This document shows, in pieces, positions 34,490-42,795 of a stretch of 43,890 nucleotides of DNA. The DNA comes from Bacteroidales bacterium. GTDB lineage: Bacteria; Bacteroidota; Bacteroidia; Bacteroidales; GWA2-32-17. Below the pieces are notes generated by a model that ran no database searches, was not told the origin of the DNA, and was given only the letters and a program-made list of their open reading frames with translations. Every line of letters begins with the position of its first letter. Positions within the stretch are counted from its first letter, which is position 1. Made by a program: the position numbers and the translations under genes. The stretch lies in assembly GCA_026417155.1 (NCBI GenBank), contig JAOADU010000060.1, positions 75,604 to 119,493 of the forward strand. Direction: 5' to 3'.

Positions 34490-36538
34490 ATGCATAAAGG
34501 AAATATTGGAGTTACAACAGAGAATATTTTTCCAATTATTAAAAAATTTTTGTATTCGGAACATGAAATATTTTTACGCGAGCTTATTTCAAATGCTGTA
34601 GATGCTAGTAATAAGCTAAAAGCTTTGGCAAGTACGGGCGAATATAAAGGCGATACAGAGCATTTACGCATTCATGTTAGTATTGACAAAAATAAAAAAA
34701 CGTTAAAAATTTCTGATCAAGGGATAGGGATGACTGCCGAAGAAGTGGATAAATATATCAATCAAATTGCTTTTTCCAGTGCTGAAGATTTTTTAGCAAA
34801 ATATAAAGACAAAACAACATTAATTGGACATTTTGGTCTTGGCTTTTATTCGGCATTCATGGTAGCCAATAAAGTGGAATTAATTACCAAATCGTACAAA
34901 GAAGATGCAAAAGCAGTAAAATGGACTTGTAATGGAAGCCCAGAATATACTTTAGAAGAAACTGAACGCGATCATCACGGTACAGATGTTATTTTGTACA
35001 TTGAAGACAAAGAAAATGAAGAATTCCTCAACGAAGATCGTATTCGAGAATTATTAAAAAAATATTGTCGCTTTTTACCTATAGAAATAGCTTTTGGTAA
35101 AAAAAAGAAATGGGAAAAGGACAAACTGATTGAGACGGATGAAGACGAAATTATCAATAACACAAAACCTCTATGGACGCAAAAACCCGTTGATTTGAAA
35201 GATGAAGATTACAAAAACTTTTATCGTGAATTATATCCCGATATTTTCGACGAGCCTTTATTTAATATACATTTGAATGTAGATTATCCTTTTAATTTAA
35301 CAGGAATATTGTATTTCCCAAAAATTAAAAACAATTTCGACATTCAAAAAAATAAAATACAGTTATATTGCAATCAGGTTTACGTTACCGATCAGGTCGA
35401 AGATATTGTTCCTGATTATTTAATGTTGCTCCATGGCGTAATAGATTCGCCCGATATCCCACTCAATGTTTCAAGAAGTTATCTTCAGGGCGACCCCAAT
35501 GTTAAAAAAATATCGTCCCACATAACAAAAAAAGTTGCCGATAAGCTTTATGAAATTTTTAAAAATCAAAGAGAAGAATTTGAGAAGAAATGGGACGATT
35601 TAAAGTTATTTATTCAATACGGAATGATATCTGATGAAAAATTTTACGAACGTGCCGAAAAATTTGCCTTACTAAAAAATGTTGATGGAAAATATTTTAC
35701 TCTTGAAGAATACGAAAAGCTAGTAAAAGAAAATCAAACCGAAAAGTATGGAACAACGGTTTATTTATACGCAACAGATAAGGAAGAACAATATACATAC
35801 ATAGAACAAGCTAAAAATAAAGGGTATGATGTATTATTTTTCGATGGTCAGCTCGACATGCACTTTATCAATCATTTAGAGCAAAAACTAAAGAAAACAG
35901 CATTTAAACGTGTCGATGCCGAAACTATAGATAAACTGATAGAAAAAGACGAACAACCCAAAATTGAACTTTCAGAAAAAGAACAAAATAATATACGCCA
36001 TGCATTTTTTGGAGCATTAACGAATAAAGATTCGTTTTTAATATCGTTCGAAGCTATTTCGAAAGATGATATGCCTATAGTCATCACACGAAGCGAATAT
36101 ATGCGTCGCATGAAAGACATGTCGCAGTTTGCACCTAAAAGTTTTTATGGCAATATGCCCGATATGTACACCATGGTTGTAAATGCCAATCATCCACTAA
36201 TAAAGAATATTTCTTCAGAAATACAAACTACATTACAGCCAGAATTGAATGAATTAGACAAACAAATAGAAGATGTTGAAAAAGAATTGAATGAATTGCG
36301 CAATAAGCAAAACGGCAAGAAGGACGAAGAAATACCTCAAACCGAAAAAGACGCAATTAGCGAAAAAGAAAAACAATTAGATGAATTGAAAAAACAACAA
36401 AAAACAAAGCTCGAAACTTTTGGCTCAAATAATAAAACCATCCAACAACTTATAGATATTGCTTTATTATCACATAATTTGCTCAAAGGCGAAGCATTTA
36501 ATAAATTTATTAAGAGGAGCTTAGAGTTAATTAAATAA
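34490..36538 (+). CDS. htpG: Molecular chaperone HtpG (Hsp90)
   Basis: 682 residues, longer than the about 625 of E. coli. GHKL ATPase domain at the N-terminus (LRELISNAVDAS, DQGIGMTAEEV, GHFGLGFYSAF), middle domain (LYFPKIK, DYLMLLHGVIDSPDIPLNVSRSYLQ) and C-terminal dimerisation domain. A highly charged coiled-coil insert (about 580-640, Glu/Lys/Gln/Asn rich) lies in the C-terminal domain; similar inserts occur in Bacteroidota HtpG. The protein is a cytosolic ATP-dependent chaperone, normally heat induced. It ends 2 bases before the convergent sulfatase-fold gene. Confidence 0.97.
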   Translation: MHKGNIGVTTENIFPIIKKFLYSEHEIFLRELISNAVDASNKLKALASTGEYKGDTEHLRIHVSIDKNKKTLKISDQGIGMTAEEVDKYINQIAFSSAEDFLAKYKDKTTLIGHFGLGFYSAFMVANKVELITKSYKEDAKAVKWTCNGSPEYTLEETERDHHGTDVILYIEDKENEEFLNEDRIRELLKKYCRFLPIEIAFGKKKKWEKDKLIETDEDEIINNTKPLWTQKPVDLKDEDYKNFYRELYPDIFDEPLFNIHLNVDYPFNLTGILYFPKIKNNFDIQKNKIQLYCNQVYVTDQVEDIVPDYLMLLHGVIDSPDIPLNVSRSYLQGDPNVKKISSHITKKVADKLYEIFKNQREEFEKKWDDLKLFIQYGMISDEKFYERAEKFALLKNVDGKYFTLEEYEKLVKENQTEKYGTTVYLYATDKEEQYTYIEQAKNKGYDVLFFDGQLDMHFINHLEQKLKKTAFKRVDAETIDKLIEKDEQPKIELSEKEQNNIRHAFFGALTNKDSFLISFEAISKDDMPIVITRSEYMRRMKDMSQFAPKSFYGNMPDMYTMVVNANHPLIKNISSEIQTTLQPELNELDKQIEDVEKELNELRNKQNGKKDEEIPQTEKDAISEKEKQLDELKKQQKTKLETFGSNNKTIQQLIDIALLSHNLLKGEAFNKFIKRSLELIK

Positions 36539-36540
36539 AA

Positions 36541-38001
36541 TTATTTATTGGGCTGTAAATCGGTAAAATTTCTGTTTTGTAGTAGCTCATGCAACCCAAG
36601 CATACTGTCGGGCAGTAGTTTAATGTTTAACTTGAATTCGTGTCGAAAAACATATCGAAATGTGTTTACGAGAGAAATATTTTGATACAAGCTGTCGTTA
36701 TTTTTTAACATTAAGGCATTTAACACATGCGTTCTACTATATTCAACTACATCGGGATTGGGGTTACTGAGAAAGGGTCCATGGTCTGATTGAAGAATAA
36801 TCAAAGGCTTATTGTTATGGTTGTAGTTTGATAATATGGTTTGAATAACACCCATTATTTCATGTGCAATGTATTGCAATTGTTCGGCATAAGCCTCTTT
36901 TGGGTCCCAGGTTTTATCGGAAAAACTATTGACAGGTTTTAGCTTTCCTTCTTTACTAAAAACATAAGGAGGATGCGGGCATACAATATGTGCGAATACA
37001 AATTTGGGAGAATTATTTTGAAAATCAATTTGGCGAATAAAATCAAGTTGTTGTTTTACTCTAAAATATGGAATGATACCAATAAGGTCGTCTAATCGAA
37101 AAATAGTATTTTTTAAAATAGCTCGTTCATAATCGTTGATCATTTCTTTATTAAAATCGACATCGCTGCAAACAAAATAACGACTAACTGCATATCCCGA
37201 ATTAATGGTGTAAATTTTATATCCTAATGCTTTAAATACTCTAAAAACTAAATTGTTGCTTAATGATTGTTTAGGAAAGTTTTCCAGATAATTCATGTTT
37301 AAGGTAGCCGAAAGCGAGTTGGCTGTAAAAAAATAATTGGCAAATGATTCATGGGCAATATAAAAATTATTAGTATTTAAGAAACTATAAAATGTGTCTA
37401 TCTTGGTATGATAATACTTTTCTAACGTCGTTTTGTTTGCAAAACCATCGAGGATAAAATAGTACACATCGGGCTTGTAATTCGAAAAATTTATTGGCTG
37501 TACATCAACACAATCCGAATAATTATTATTGTTTTTTGAAGCGTAAGGATTTATTAAAATAAAAATGATGTTTGCGACGATAAGCAATGGCAGTAAAATA
37601 TTTAACCAACGAGTTAAATTTATAAAATAATATTTCGAAAACCGTATAAATAGATATGCAACTAAAATGATAAGAATAAAAATAAGTATTAAATAACGAT
37701 GAATATTTGAAAAGGGCCAAAGTCCCTTGTAATAAGCTAGCTCTAAAAAATCGTAAATAAACCCATAATTGGCTAGTAAAAACAAGACAAAACTAATCCA
37801 AATGCCTGCTTTTTGTATTTTTTTCTGAAACAAATAATAAGCAACAAAAAGTCCTGACGAACTAACAATGAACGAAATCAATAAAGGTCGTATTAACACA
37901 TCAATGGTAAGAAGGTGAGCATTTTTTGCAAATAAAAAGATTGCCAAATAAGGAAGAATCAGGAAGCTATGCCAAGGATATTTTTCAAAAAAAAATTTCA
38001 T
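36541..38001 (-). CDS. Membrane-bound sulfatase-fold enzyme
   Basis: 486 residues. Residues about 15-155 hold five or six membrane helices; the rest is an extracytoplasmic sulfatase/alkaline phosphatase-fold domain. Landmarks are VYYFILDGF (first metal Asp), the nucleophile region FFTANSLSATLNMNY (Ser/Thr), FAHIVCPHPPYVF and ILQSDHGPF (metal Asp-His). There is no CxPxR sulfatase signature, so it is more likely a phospho-headgroup transferase or phosphodiesterase than a sulfatase. It overlaps the methyltransferase gene by 4 bases (ATGA) and ends the three-gene cassette that begins at 39501. A role in modifying surface glycans or lipids is inference. Confidence 0.85.
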   Translation of the reverse strand: MKFFFEKYPWHSFLILPYLAIFLFAKNAHLLTIDVLIRPLLISFIVSSSGLFVAYYLFQKKIQKAGIWISFVLFLLANYGFIYDFLELAYYKGLWPFSNIHRYLILIFILIILVAYLFIRFSKYYFINLTRWLNILLPLLIVANIIFILINPYASKNNNNYSDCVDVQPINFSNYKPDVYYFILDGFANKTTLEKYYHTKIDTFYSFLNTNNFYIAHESFANYFFTANSLSATLNMNYLENFPKQSLSNNLVFRVFKALGYKIYTINSGYAVSRYFVCSDVDFNKEMINDYERAILKNTIFRLDDLIGIIPYFRVKQQLDFIRQIDFQNNSPKFVFAHIVCPHPPYVFSKEGKLKPVNSFSDKTWDPKEAYAEQLQYIAHEIMGVIQTILSNYNHNNKPLIILQSDHGPFLSNPNPDVVEYSRTHVLNALMLKNNDSLYQNISLVNTFRYVFRHEFKLNIKLLPDSMLGLHELLQNRNFTDLQPNK

Positions 38002-39362
38002 TTTCTAATCATGTTATACAAAATTCGGTTTGAATTACTTAATTTTTTTTTATCGTGAATGTGAAAATATTGCTGAAAAATGTTTTCAAAATGTTCTAAA
38101 TAATAGTCGTGATAAACATCTTGTTTATTCTGAAGTAATAATTTTACTTGTTGGTCGTCTTTGGGAACGAATTCAATAAATAGCTGCTGACTAACTGATG
38201 CCAAAAAATGAGCAATTTCAATTAACGGAATGTTATGTCCAATTCGCAAATGATGAACGATTGCTAATGCTAATGTAATGTTTTTTGTGCCTATTCGATC
38301 AAGAAAGCTATTACGTTCTTTGTTTTTCCATCCTAAAGCAGGCGTAGGGTTTACTATGTTTACTACTAATGGTAAAATATGAGTTTTGGTTGATAAATTT
38401 TTGTAAAAAAAATCTATAACCTGCTCATCATTATCTATAGCAATGGTGTAAATATTATTACTGCTAAGTTTATTAGCAAAATAACCATTATTGCATCCTA
38501 AATCAAGTAAAAAATTTGTGTTATTTTTTGATATATGGGTGGTTAAAAATTGAAGTTTATCATTTAGGGTTTCGGCATCGTAAGTACATGTTTTATAATA
38601 GTTGTTCCAATAAGAATTATTTTTTATTGATAATACAGAGATGTTTTCATATAAGTGTTCTATAAGCTTTAAAAGTTTTTCTTTTGATATATAATAATTT
38701 GTTGGTTTTGTTGTAATATTTTGTGATGGTTTATTTATATTGTAACTATGAGCATGAATATGAAACAAACTTAATGAATTAAAATAAGATCGGAATGATA
38801 ATAATTTGTGAGTGATGTTTAAGGGGATTCCATCGAGATTAAAATACCACCAATGGCTAATACTTCGATGTGTGTATTTACTTAATAAGAGTGGAGAGAG
38901 AAAATGTTCGCAAAATTGCTTATATGCAACCCATGGCTTACCATTTTCGTATACTTCGAACGATGTTGTATCAATAAAAATTGGCTTGTTGCCTATAAAT
39001 TGTACATTAAACGCACTGGCGTCTTTCAAGGTAAAGTTATGCAATAATGCTTCATACTGAATTTTTAAGGTAAGTAATGCGGCATCCTTCAACTGAGAAA
39101 AAGACCATTCGTAAGGATAGGATATAAAAGGGATTGTTATGGGTTTAATAATAAAGTTATGGGGTTCAGTAGAAACTTCGGTATGTTCAATAAGCAAATG
39201 TTTTTTCTGTAAAATATCGAAAAAATTACTATTACGTAATGAATAATATGTTTCAAGGTACGAAGGACGAATTCGACGAAAAATTTGATGGTTTTCTTTA
39301 AAAATGCAGCTGCTCGGATCTCGAAATGAACCTAATTCATATTGTTGATGAAATTCATTCAT
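37998..39362 (-). CDS. Class I methyltransferase with kinase-like N-terminal half
   Basis: 454 residues. The C-terminal half is a class I SAM methyltransferase: motif I FLLDLGCNNGYFANKL (from 284), the acidic IAIDND at the end of strand 2, and LALAIVHHL as motif IV. The protein resembles the NoeA-like methyltransferases of nodulation and surface-polysaccharide loci. The N-terminal half has LKDASAFNVQFIG and IFIDTTSFE (K113, D114, N119, D131), arranged like the catalytic loop and metal aspartate of kinase-like folds; no glycine-rich loop is obvious. The substrate is unknown. It overlaps the 48-residue membrane protein by 8 bases upstream and the sulfatase-fold gene by 4 bases downstream. Confidence 0.85.
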   Translation of the reverse strand: MNEFHQQYELGSFRDPSSCIFKENHQIFRRIRPSYLETYYSLRNSNFFDILQKKHLLIEHTEVSTEPHNFIIKPITIPFISYPYEWSFSQLKDAALLTLKIQYEALLHNFTLKDASAFNVQFIGNKPIFIDTTSFEVYENGKPWVAYKQFCEHFLSPLLLSKYTHRSISHWWYFNLDGIPLNITHKLLSFRSYFNSLSLFHIHAHSYNINKPSQNITTKPTNYYISKEKLLKLIEHLYENISVLSIKNNSYWNNYYKTCTYDAETLNDKLQFLTTHISKNNTNFLLDLGCNNGYFANKLSSNNIYTIAIDNDEQVIDFFYKNLSTKTHILPLVVNIVNPTPALGWKNKERNSFLDRIGTKNITLALAIVHHLRIGHNIPLIEIAHFLASVSQQLFIEFVPKDDQQVKLLLQNKQDVYHDYYLEHFENIFQQYFHIHDKKKLSNSNRILYNMIRK

Positions 39363-39501
39363 TAATGGTTGGCTTCTTTTTTTTCCAAAAAGCTATTTTA
39401 TTCCAGATGCGTTTAAAAAAAAATAAAAAACTTATAATTGCTGCAATAATTATTTGAAACAACAAGCTACCACTTCCTGGATCGATGTATAAGAATATCA
39501 C
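39355..39501 (-). CDS. 48-residue membrane protein with an IDPGSGS motif
   Basis: A short frame with a GTG start: residues IFLYIDPGSGSLLFQ are followed by one membrane helix (about 13-29) and a basic tail (KRIWNKIAFWKKKKP). The motif Tyr-Ile-Asp-Pro-Gly-Ser/Thr-Gly-Ser before a helix occurs, as far as I recall, in small proteins encoded beside sulfatase-fold and methyltransferase genes in several phyla; I cannot check this here. Its stop overlaps the methyltransferase start by 8 bases, and an exact promoter lies 18 bases before the GTG. No in-frame ATG exists: a TAA lies five codons upstream of the GTG. These facts argue for a real gene that standard gene callers could easily miss. Confidence 0.75.
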   Translation of the reverse strand: MIFLYIDPGSGSLLFQIIIAAIISFLFFFKRIWNKIAFWKKKKPTINE

Positions 39502-39518
39502 TTGAAAGAAAGTTTATG

Positions 39519-39549
39519 CAAAAATAACTAATTGATGTAAGACGACAAA
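39519..39549 (-). promoter_or_regulatory. Promoter of the small-protein/methyltransferase/sulfatase cassette
   Basis: On the minus strand TTTG (39546-39549) and TATTTTTG (39519-39526) match both consensus elements exactly with a 19-base spacer. The transcript would start about 10 bases before the GTG of the small gene. Confidence 0.75.
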
Positions 39550-39568
39550 ACACAAATATCGATGCAGT

Positions 39569-39898
39569 TTAATTTACTCTAAATTTTCGTGTAATAGAAA
39601 AATTTTTTGTGCCGATAATTAATATATAAATACCTTGTTTCAATGGTAAAGGAATTTCAAGTTTTCGGTTTATTGCGAATAAGTCAGATTTAACAATACT
39701 TAATCCCGTAATATCGTATAATTCTATCGAATATTTTGTGTTTTCAGGGATAGAATTTACTACAATCATAGAATTTAATCTGTCGTAATATGCAGTAGTT
39801 TGTTCAAATGTGGAAAAAGTTGATTTTAATGTGTCTTGTGTTTGAGCAAAGATGTTCAAACACGAGAAAGTAAATAATATTAAAAGTAGTCTTTTCAT
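39569..39898 (-). CDS. Orphan T9SS C-terminal-domain protein
   Basis: 109 residues. A signal peptide (1-18) is followed, after about 15 residues, directly by a domain that looks like a T9SS type A sorting tail: YSIELYDITGLSIVK, then LPLKQGIYILIIG and a final ITRKFRVN. Normally such a tail follows a large cargo domain; here there is none. The frame has a proper start and stop, so it is not obviously a broken 3' end, but decay from a longer gene is possible. It lies 32 bases after the adenosine-kinase-like gene on the same strand. Confidence 0.75.
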   Translation of the reverse strand: MKRLLLILFTFSCLNIFAQTQDTLKSTFSTFEQTTAYYDRLNSMIVVNSIPENTKYSIELYDITGLSIVKSDLFAINRKLEIPLPLKQGIYILIIGTKNFSITRKFRVN

Positions 39899-39930
39899 TC
39901 TACCACTTATACGTTAATATAATATAAGGG

Positions 39931-40905
39931 TTACAAATTTTTTGCCGAATTAATAATTTGTGGCAATAAATGGTTAGGAATTTTTGCTCCGATGTGTTCA
40001 ATAACTTTTCCTGCAAGGAAAGAAGCAATCTTTCCGCATCGTTCTAATGGGAATTTATTGCACCATGCATATAAAAATCCTGAAGCATACCAGTCGCCTG
40101 CTCCTGTTGTATCTACAACATTTGAAGGAATAGCAGGTATTTTAATTATATTGTTGCCTTGTGCAATAACAGATCCATTACTGCCCATTTTTACTACAGC
40201 AATATCGCAATAGCGGGCTAAAATTTTTGCCGATGTTTCTGATTTTTCGCCACAAAAGGCATATGCTTCTTCTTCGTTAGAAAAAACTATATCAACATAT
40301 TTTTTTAAGAAATCGGAAATAAAATCTTTCTTATCTTGAACAACGTTGAAACTAGCCATGTCGAACGATATTTTTAATCCATGTTTTTTTGCGATTTCTG
40401 CTGCGTGAAGCAATAAATGTTCGTCGTAAACCAAATATCCTTCAAGATGCAATAATTGATGATTATTAAAGTAGCTTTCATCAATATCATTAAAGGTTAG
40501 TTCTGCTGCTGCACCTAAGTATGTAGCAAAAGTACGTTCCGAGTCGGGCGTAATCATAGCGATAGCCATTCCTGAGTGTGTTTCAGAATGTGAAAAATTT
40601 ACTTTGACACCTTGATTTTCCATGTCTTTTTTATATAATTCACCGATTTCATCATTTCCAATCTTGCCAATATAAGACGATGGGAATTGAAACGAAGCTA
40701 TGCCATAAATAGTATTGCCAGCACTTCCACCCGACTTTATTTCTTTAATGTGGGGTTTTAGCTCTTTTGATAAGTTATGTATAGTATGCATATCAACAAG
40801 TTGCATGCTCCCTTTTTTAAACCCTAGTTGCTGTAAAATATTATCGTTAGGTAGCACTACTAATACATCGGTTATAGCATTTCCGATTGCTAAAATTCCT
40901 TTCAT
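39931..40905 (-). CDS. PfkB-family kinase, adenosine-kinase-like
   Basis: 324 residues. Ribokinase/PfkB fold: GGSAGNTIYGIASF near residue 60, the middle signature VVKMGSNGSVI, and the C-terminal PfkB motif VDTTGAGDWYASGF, whose aspartate is the catalytic base. The TISPDSERTFATYLGAA-type loop (here MITPDSERTFATYLG) is typical of the adenosine-kinase-like group in Bacteroidota. It would phosphorylate a nucleoside or sugar with ATP in the cytoplasm; adenosine is the likely but unproven substrate. A TACTTTTG box lies at 40929-40936 on the minus strand. Confidence 0.92.
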   Translation of the reverse strand: MKGILAIGNAITDVLVVLPNDNILQQLGFKKGSMQLVDMHTIHNLSKELKPHIKEIKSGGSAGNTIYGIASFQFPSSYIGKIGNDEIGELYKKDMENQGVKVNFSHSETHSGMAIAMITPDSERTFATYLGAAAELTFNDIDESYFNNHQLLHLEGYLVYDEHLLLHAAEIAKKHGLKISFDMASFNVVQDKKDFISDFLKKYVDIVFSNEEEAYAFCGEKSETSAKILARYCDIAVVKMGSNGSVIAQGNNIIKIPAIPSNVVDTTGAGDWYASGFLYAWCNKFPLERCGKIASFLAGKVIEHIGAKIPNHLLPQIINSAKNL

Positions 40906-40928
40906 TTAATTTGAATAAAAAATTTTCA

Positions 40929-40936
40929 CAAAAGTA
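40929..40936 (-). promoter_or_regulatory. -7 box of the PfkB kinase gene
   Basis: TACTTTTG on the minus strand matches TAnnTTTG exactly, 23 bases before the kinase ATG. It touches the -33 element of the divergent tRNA promoter. Confidence 0.45.
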
Positions 40937-40968
40937 TTGTTTTTTTTCAATAAAAGTATTTATCTTTG
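40936..40968 (+). promoter_or_regulatory. tRNA-Asn promoter
   Basis: ATTG (40936-40939, three of four bases of TTTG) and TATCTTTG (40961-40968, exact) are 21 bases apart. The tRNA begins 12 bases after the box. Confidence 0.6.
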
Positions 40969-40980
40969 CAATCGCAAAAT

Positions 40981-41054
40981 TCCTCAGTAGCTCAGTTGGT
41001 TAGAGCACCTGACTGTTAATCAGGGGGTCCCAGGTTCAAGTCCTGGCTGGGGAG
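40981..41054 (+). tRNA. tRNA-Asn (anticodon GTT)
   Basis: A full cloverleaf can be drawn: acceptor stem TCCTCAG with CTGGGGA (one G-T pair), D arm with AGCTCAGTTGGTTAGAGC, anticodon stem CCTGA/TCAGG around the loop CTGTTAA with anticodon GTT, and T arm CCAGG-TTCAAGT-CCTGG. The discriminator base is G. CCA is not encoded in full. Confidence 0.97.
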
Positions 41055-41058
41055 CAAG

Positions 41059-41082
41059 AGGAGGATAAAACCTCCTTTTTTT
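41059..41082 (+). terminator. Terminator after tRNA-Asn
   Basis: Stem AGGAGG (41059-41064) and CCTCCT (41071-41076) with an ATAAAA loop and a following T run. It lies immediately 3' of the tRNA and 10 bases before the CPBP protease start. Confidence 0.8.
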
Positions 41083-41091
41083 GTTTTACAA

Positions 41092-42006
41092 ATGAAAGGA
41101 ATTTTTTATCAAGCATCACCACTTATAAAATTTATTTTTTCTCTTTTTGCCATTTTCTTTTCATTCTTTTTCATGTATGTTATAGGGATTCTAACGGTTC
41201 AATTCGGATTTAAGGTCAACATTATACAAAATCCCGAATTATTGCAAGATTTTCAAAATTATCAGGCAATTAAACTATTAAAATTTTTACAGTTGATTCA
41301 ATCTGTTGGCTTATTTGTTATTCCGCCTTTTATTATTGCGTTTTTTATTTATCATTCCGTATCAGATTTTCTACGAATCAGAAAAAAAACAGGTATCTAC
41401 ACGATTTTGCTTTCATTAGTGGTTATTTTGGCTTATATACCTTTTTCAAACCTCTTGTCGTACGTAAATAATCAATTGAATTTACCAAGTTGGCTTCATA
41501 GTATAGAGCAATGGATGCGAACTTCTGAGGCTAATGCAAATCAGCTTACTCTTCTATTTTTAAAAGCCGATGATATTTATGAGTTATTGTACAATATTTT
41601 GTTAATAGCGATTATTCCTGCCATAGGCGAAGAACTTTTATTTCGCGGAGTTTTTCAACGATTATTTACCGAATGGTTTAAGAATATACATTGGGGGATA
41701 TGGTTTTCGGCAATTTTATTCAGTGCTATACATTTTCAGTTTTTTGGTTTTTTACCACGATTATTTTTAGGCGTAGTATTTGGTTATTTATTGGAGCTTA
41801 CAGGTTCTATTTGGATTCCTATTGCAACCCATTTAGTGAATAACTTAGTAGGTGTTTTGATGGCATATTTTTATTCTGCCGATTTAGTTGTAAATCAGCC
41901 AACTCAAACGTTAAGTTTAATAGAGGTTATTTATGCCCTTTTGGGAGCGATAATAGGAAGTCTTTGTTTTTGGCTAATTGCCCGAAAAGCTAATCGCGTA
42001 TTGTAA
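41092..42006 (+). CDS. CPBP-family intramembrane glutamic protease
   Basis: 304 residues with about eight membrane helices. The CPBP (Abi/Rce1-type) motifs are present: EELLFRGVFQR (E180, E181, R185) in motif 1, HFQFFGFLPRLFLG (H214) in motif 2, and the last helix WIPIATHLVNN (H247). Family members cut within membranes or process lipidated proteins; in bacteria many have unknown targets. The gene starts just after the tRNA terminator and has no obvious promoter of its own in the ten intervening bases, so read-through from the tRNA promoter is possible. The 3' end overlaps the convergent hypothetical by 33 bases. Confidence 0.9.
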   Translation: MKGIFYQASPLIKFIFSLFAIFFSFFFMYVIGILTVQFGFKVNIIQNPELLQDFQNYQAIKLLKFLQLIQSVGLFVIPPFIIAFFIYHSVSDFLRIRKKTGIYTILLSLVVILAYIPFSNLLSYVNNQLNLPSWLHSIEQWMRTSEANANQLTLLFLKADDIYELLYNILLIAIIPAIGEELLFRGVFQRLFTEWFKNIHWGIWFSAILFSAIHFQFFGFLPRLFLGVVFGYLLELTGSIWIPIATHLVNNLVGVLMAYFYSADLVVNQPTQTLSLIEVIYALLGAIIGSLCFWLIARKANRVL

Positions 42007-42795
42007 TTGGTTTTCTTCTTCGTAGGTATCAATATTTGCTCGATTATTAGAAATACTTTCGAATATTTCTTGTTCAGTTGCAAATTCATCATCTTGGCTG
42101 TTTTCGCGTTCGTAGGGTCGCCAAACGTAAACCACTCCATATTCGATAGAAGCATTGCGTTTTGCTTCTTCGTCGAGATGAGAGAAATGTTGTTCTACTT
42201 CGTTCCAAAGTTCTAAGATTAAGCTATCCACATTTGCTCGTAGTTCTGCTATTTTATCGGTTGCATATCGGGTCGATTTTTGATAAATTTTTTGTTGGTA
42301 CAAGGCTTCTAAGTATTGGTCGTAGCGTACTTTAACAACGGCAGCGGTAGGGTTAGTGATAGGATTACCCCCCATTTTTGTTAATCGTTCTTTTTCGCCT
42401 TTTATTAATTGTTCGCCCCAGTACACAATATCTTTGTCGGTAAGCAAATTAGGTATTTTACAATCGTTTTCTTTGAGTCCGAAAAATTTTCGTGCCGATG
42501 CGGGTATTTCGTTTCGCATAATAGCAAAGTTGAGCACTTGGTAAAAATGAGAGATGTACATGCGTGCTTTTTTTGCTAATGCTGCTAATTCTTTGCTTTT
42601 TGCAGCTTGAATAGCCATGGCTTGCTTCTGTTGAAGAAGCATTTGTTCAAAGTATGGAGCTATACTTTTAAGCTTTTGATGAGTTTGAAAGCTGAAAGCT
42701 AATTCATGTGAAGGAATTTTCTCAGCCATTTCTATGGCTTTTTTCAAGGCTCTTAACCGAGCATTATCGGTATTTGGCAACCTTCTATATGGCAT
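41974..42795 (-). CDS. Conserved hypothetical, helical cytoplasmic protein
   Basis: 273 residues, no signal peptide or membrane helix. The N-terminus MPYRRLPNTDNARLRALKKA is distinctive; I recall similar openings in uncharacterised Bacteroidota proteins but cannot confirm it. The first half is Ala/Lys/Gln-rich helix, the second has a conserved-looking region with MGGNPITNPTAAVV and RYDQYLEALYQQK, then acidic Glu/Asp-rich residues to the end. No catalytic motif is seen. The last 11 codons overlap the 3' end of the CPBP protease gene on the other strand. Single gene with no obvious operon partner. Confidence 0.75.
   Translation of the reverse strand: MPYRRLPNTDNARLRALKKAIEMAEKIPSHELAFSFQTHQKLKSIAPYFEQMLLQQKQAMAIQAAKSKELAALAKKARMYISHFYQVLNFAIMRNEIPASARKFFGLKENDCKIPNLLTDKDIVYWGEQLIKGEKERLTKMGGNPITNPTAAVVKVRYDQYLEALYQQKIYQKSTRYATDKIAELRANVDSLILELWNEVEQHFSHLDEEAKRNASIEYGVVYVWRPYERENSQDDEFATEQEIFESISNNRANIDTYEEENQLQYAISFSGN

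Noticed and set aside
40981-41100. tRNA-Asn 3' end as an integration (att) site
   Set aside because: No integrase, no direct repeat of the tRNA end nearby, and the flanking genes look like ordinary chromosomal genes.
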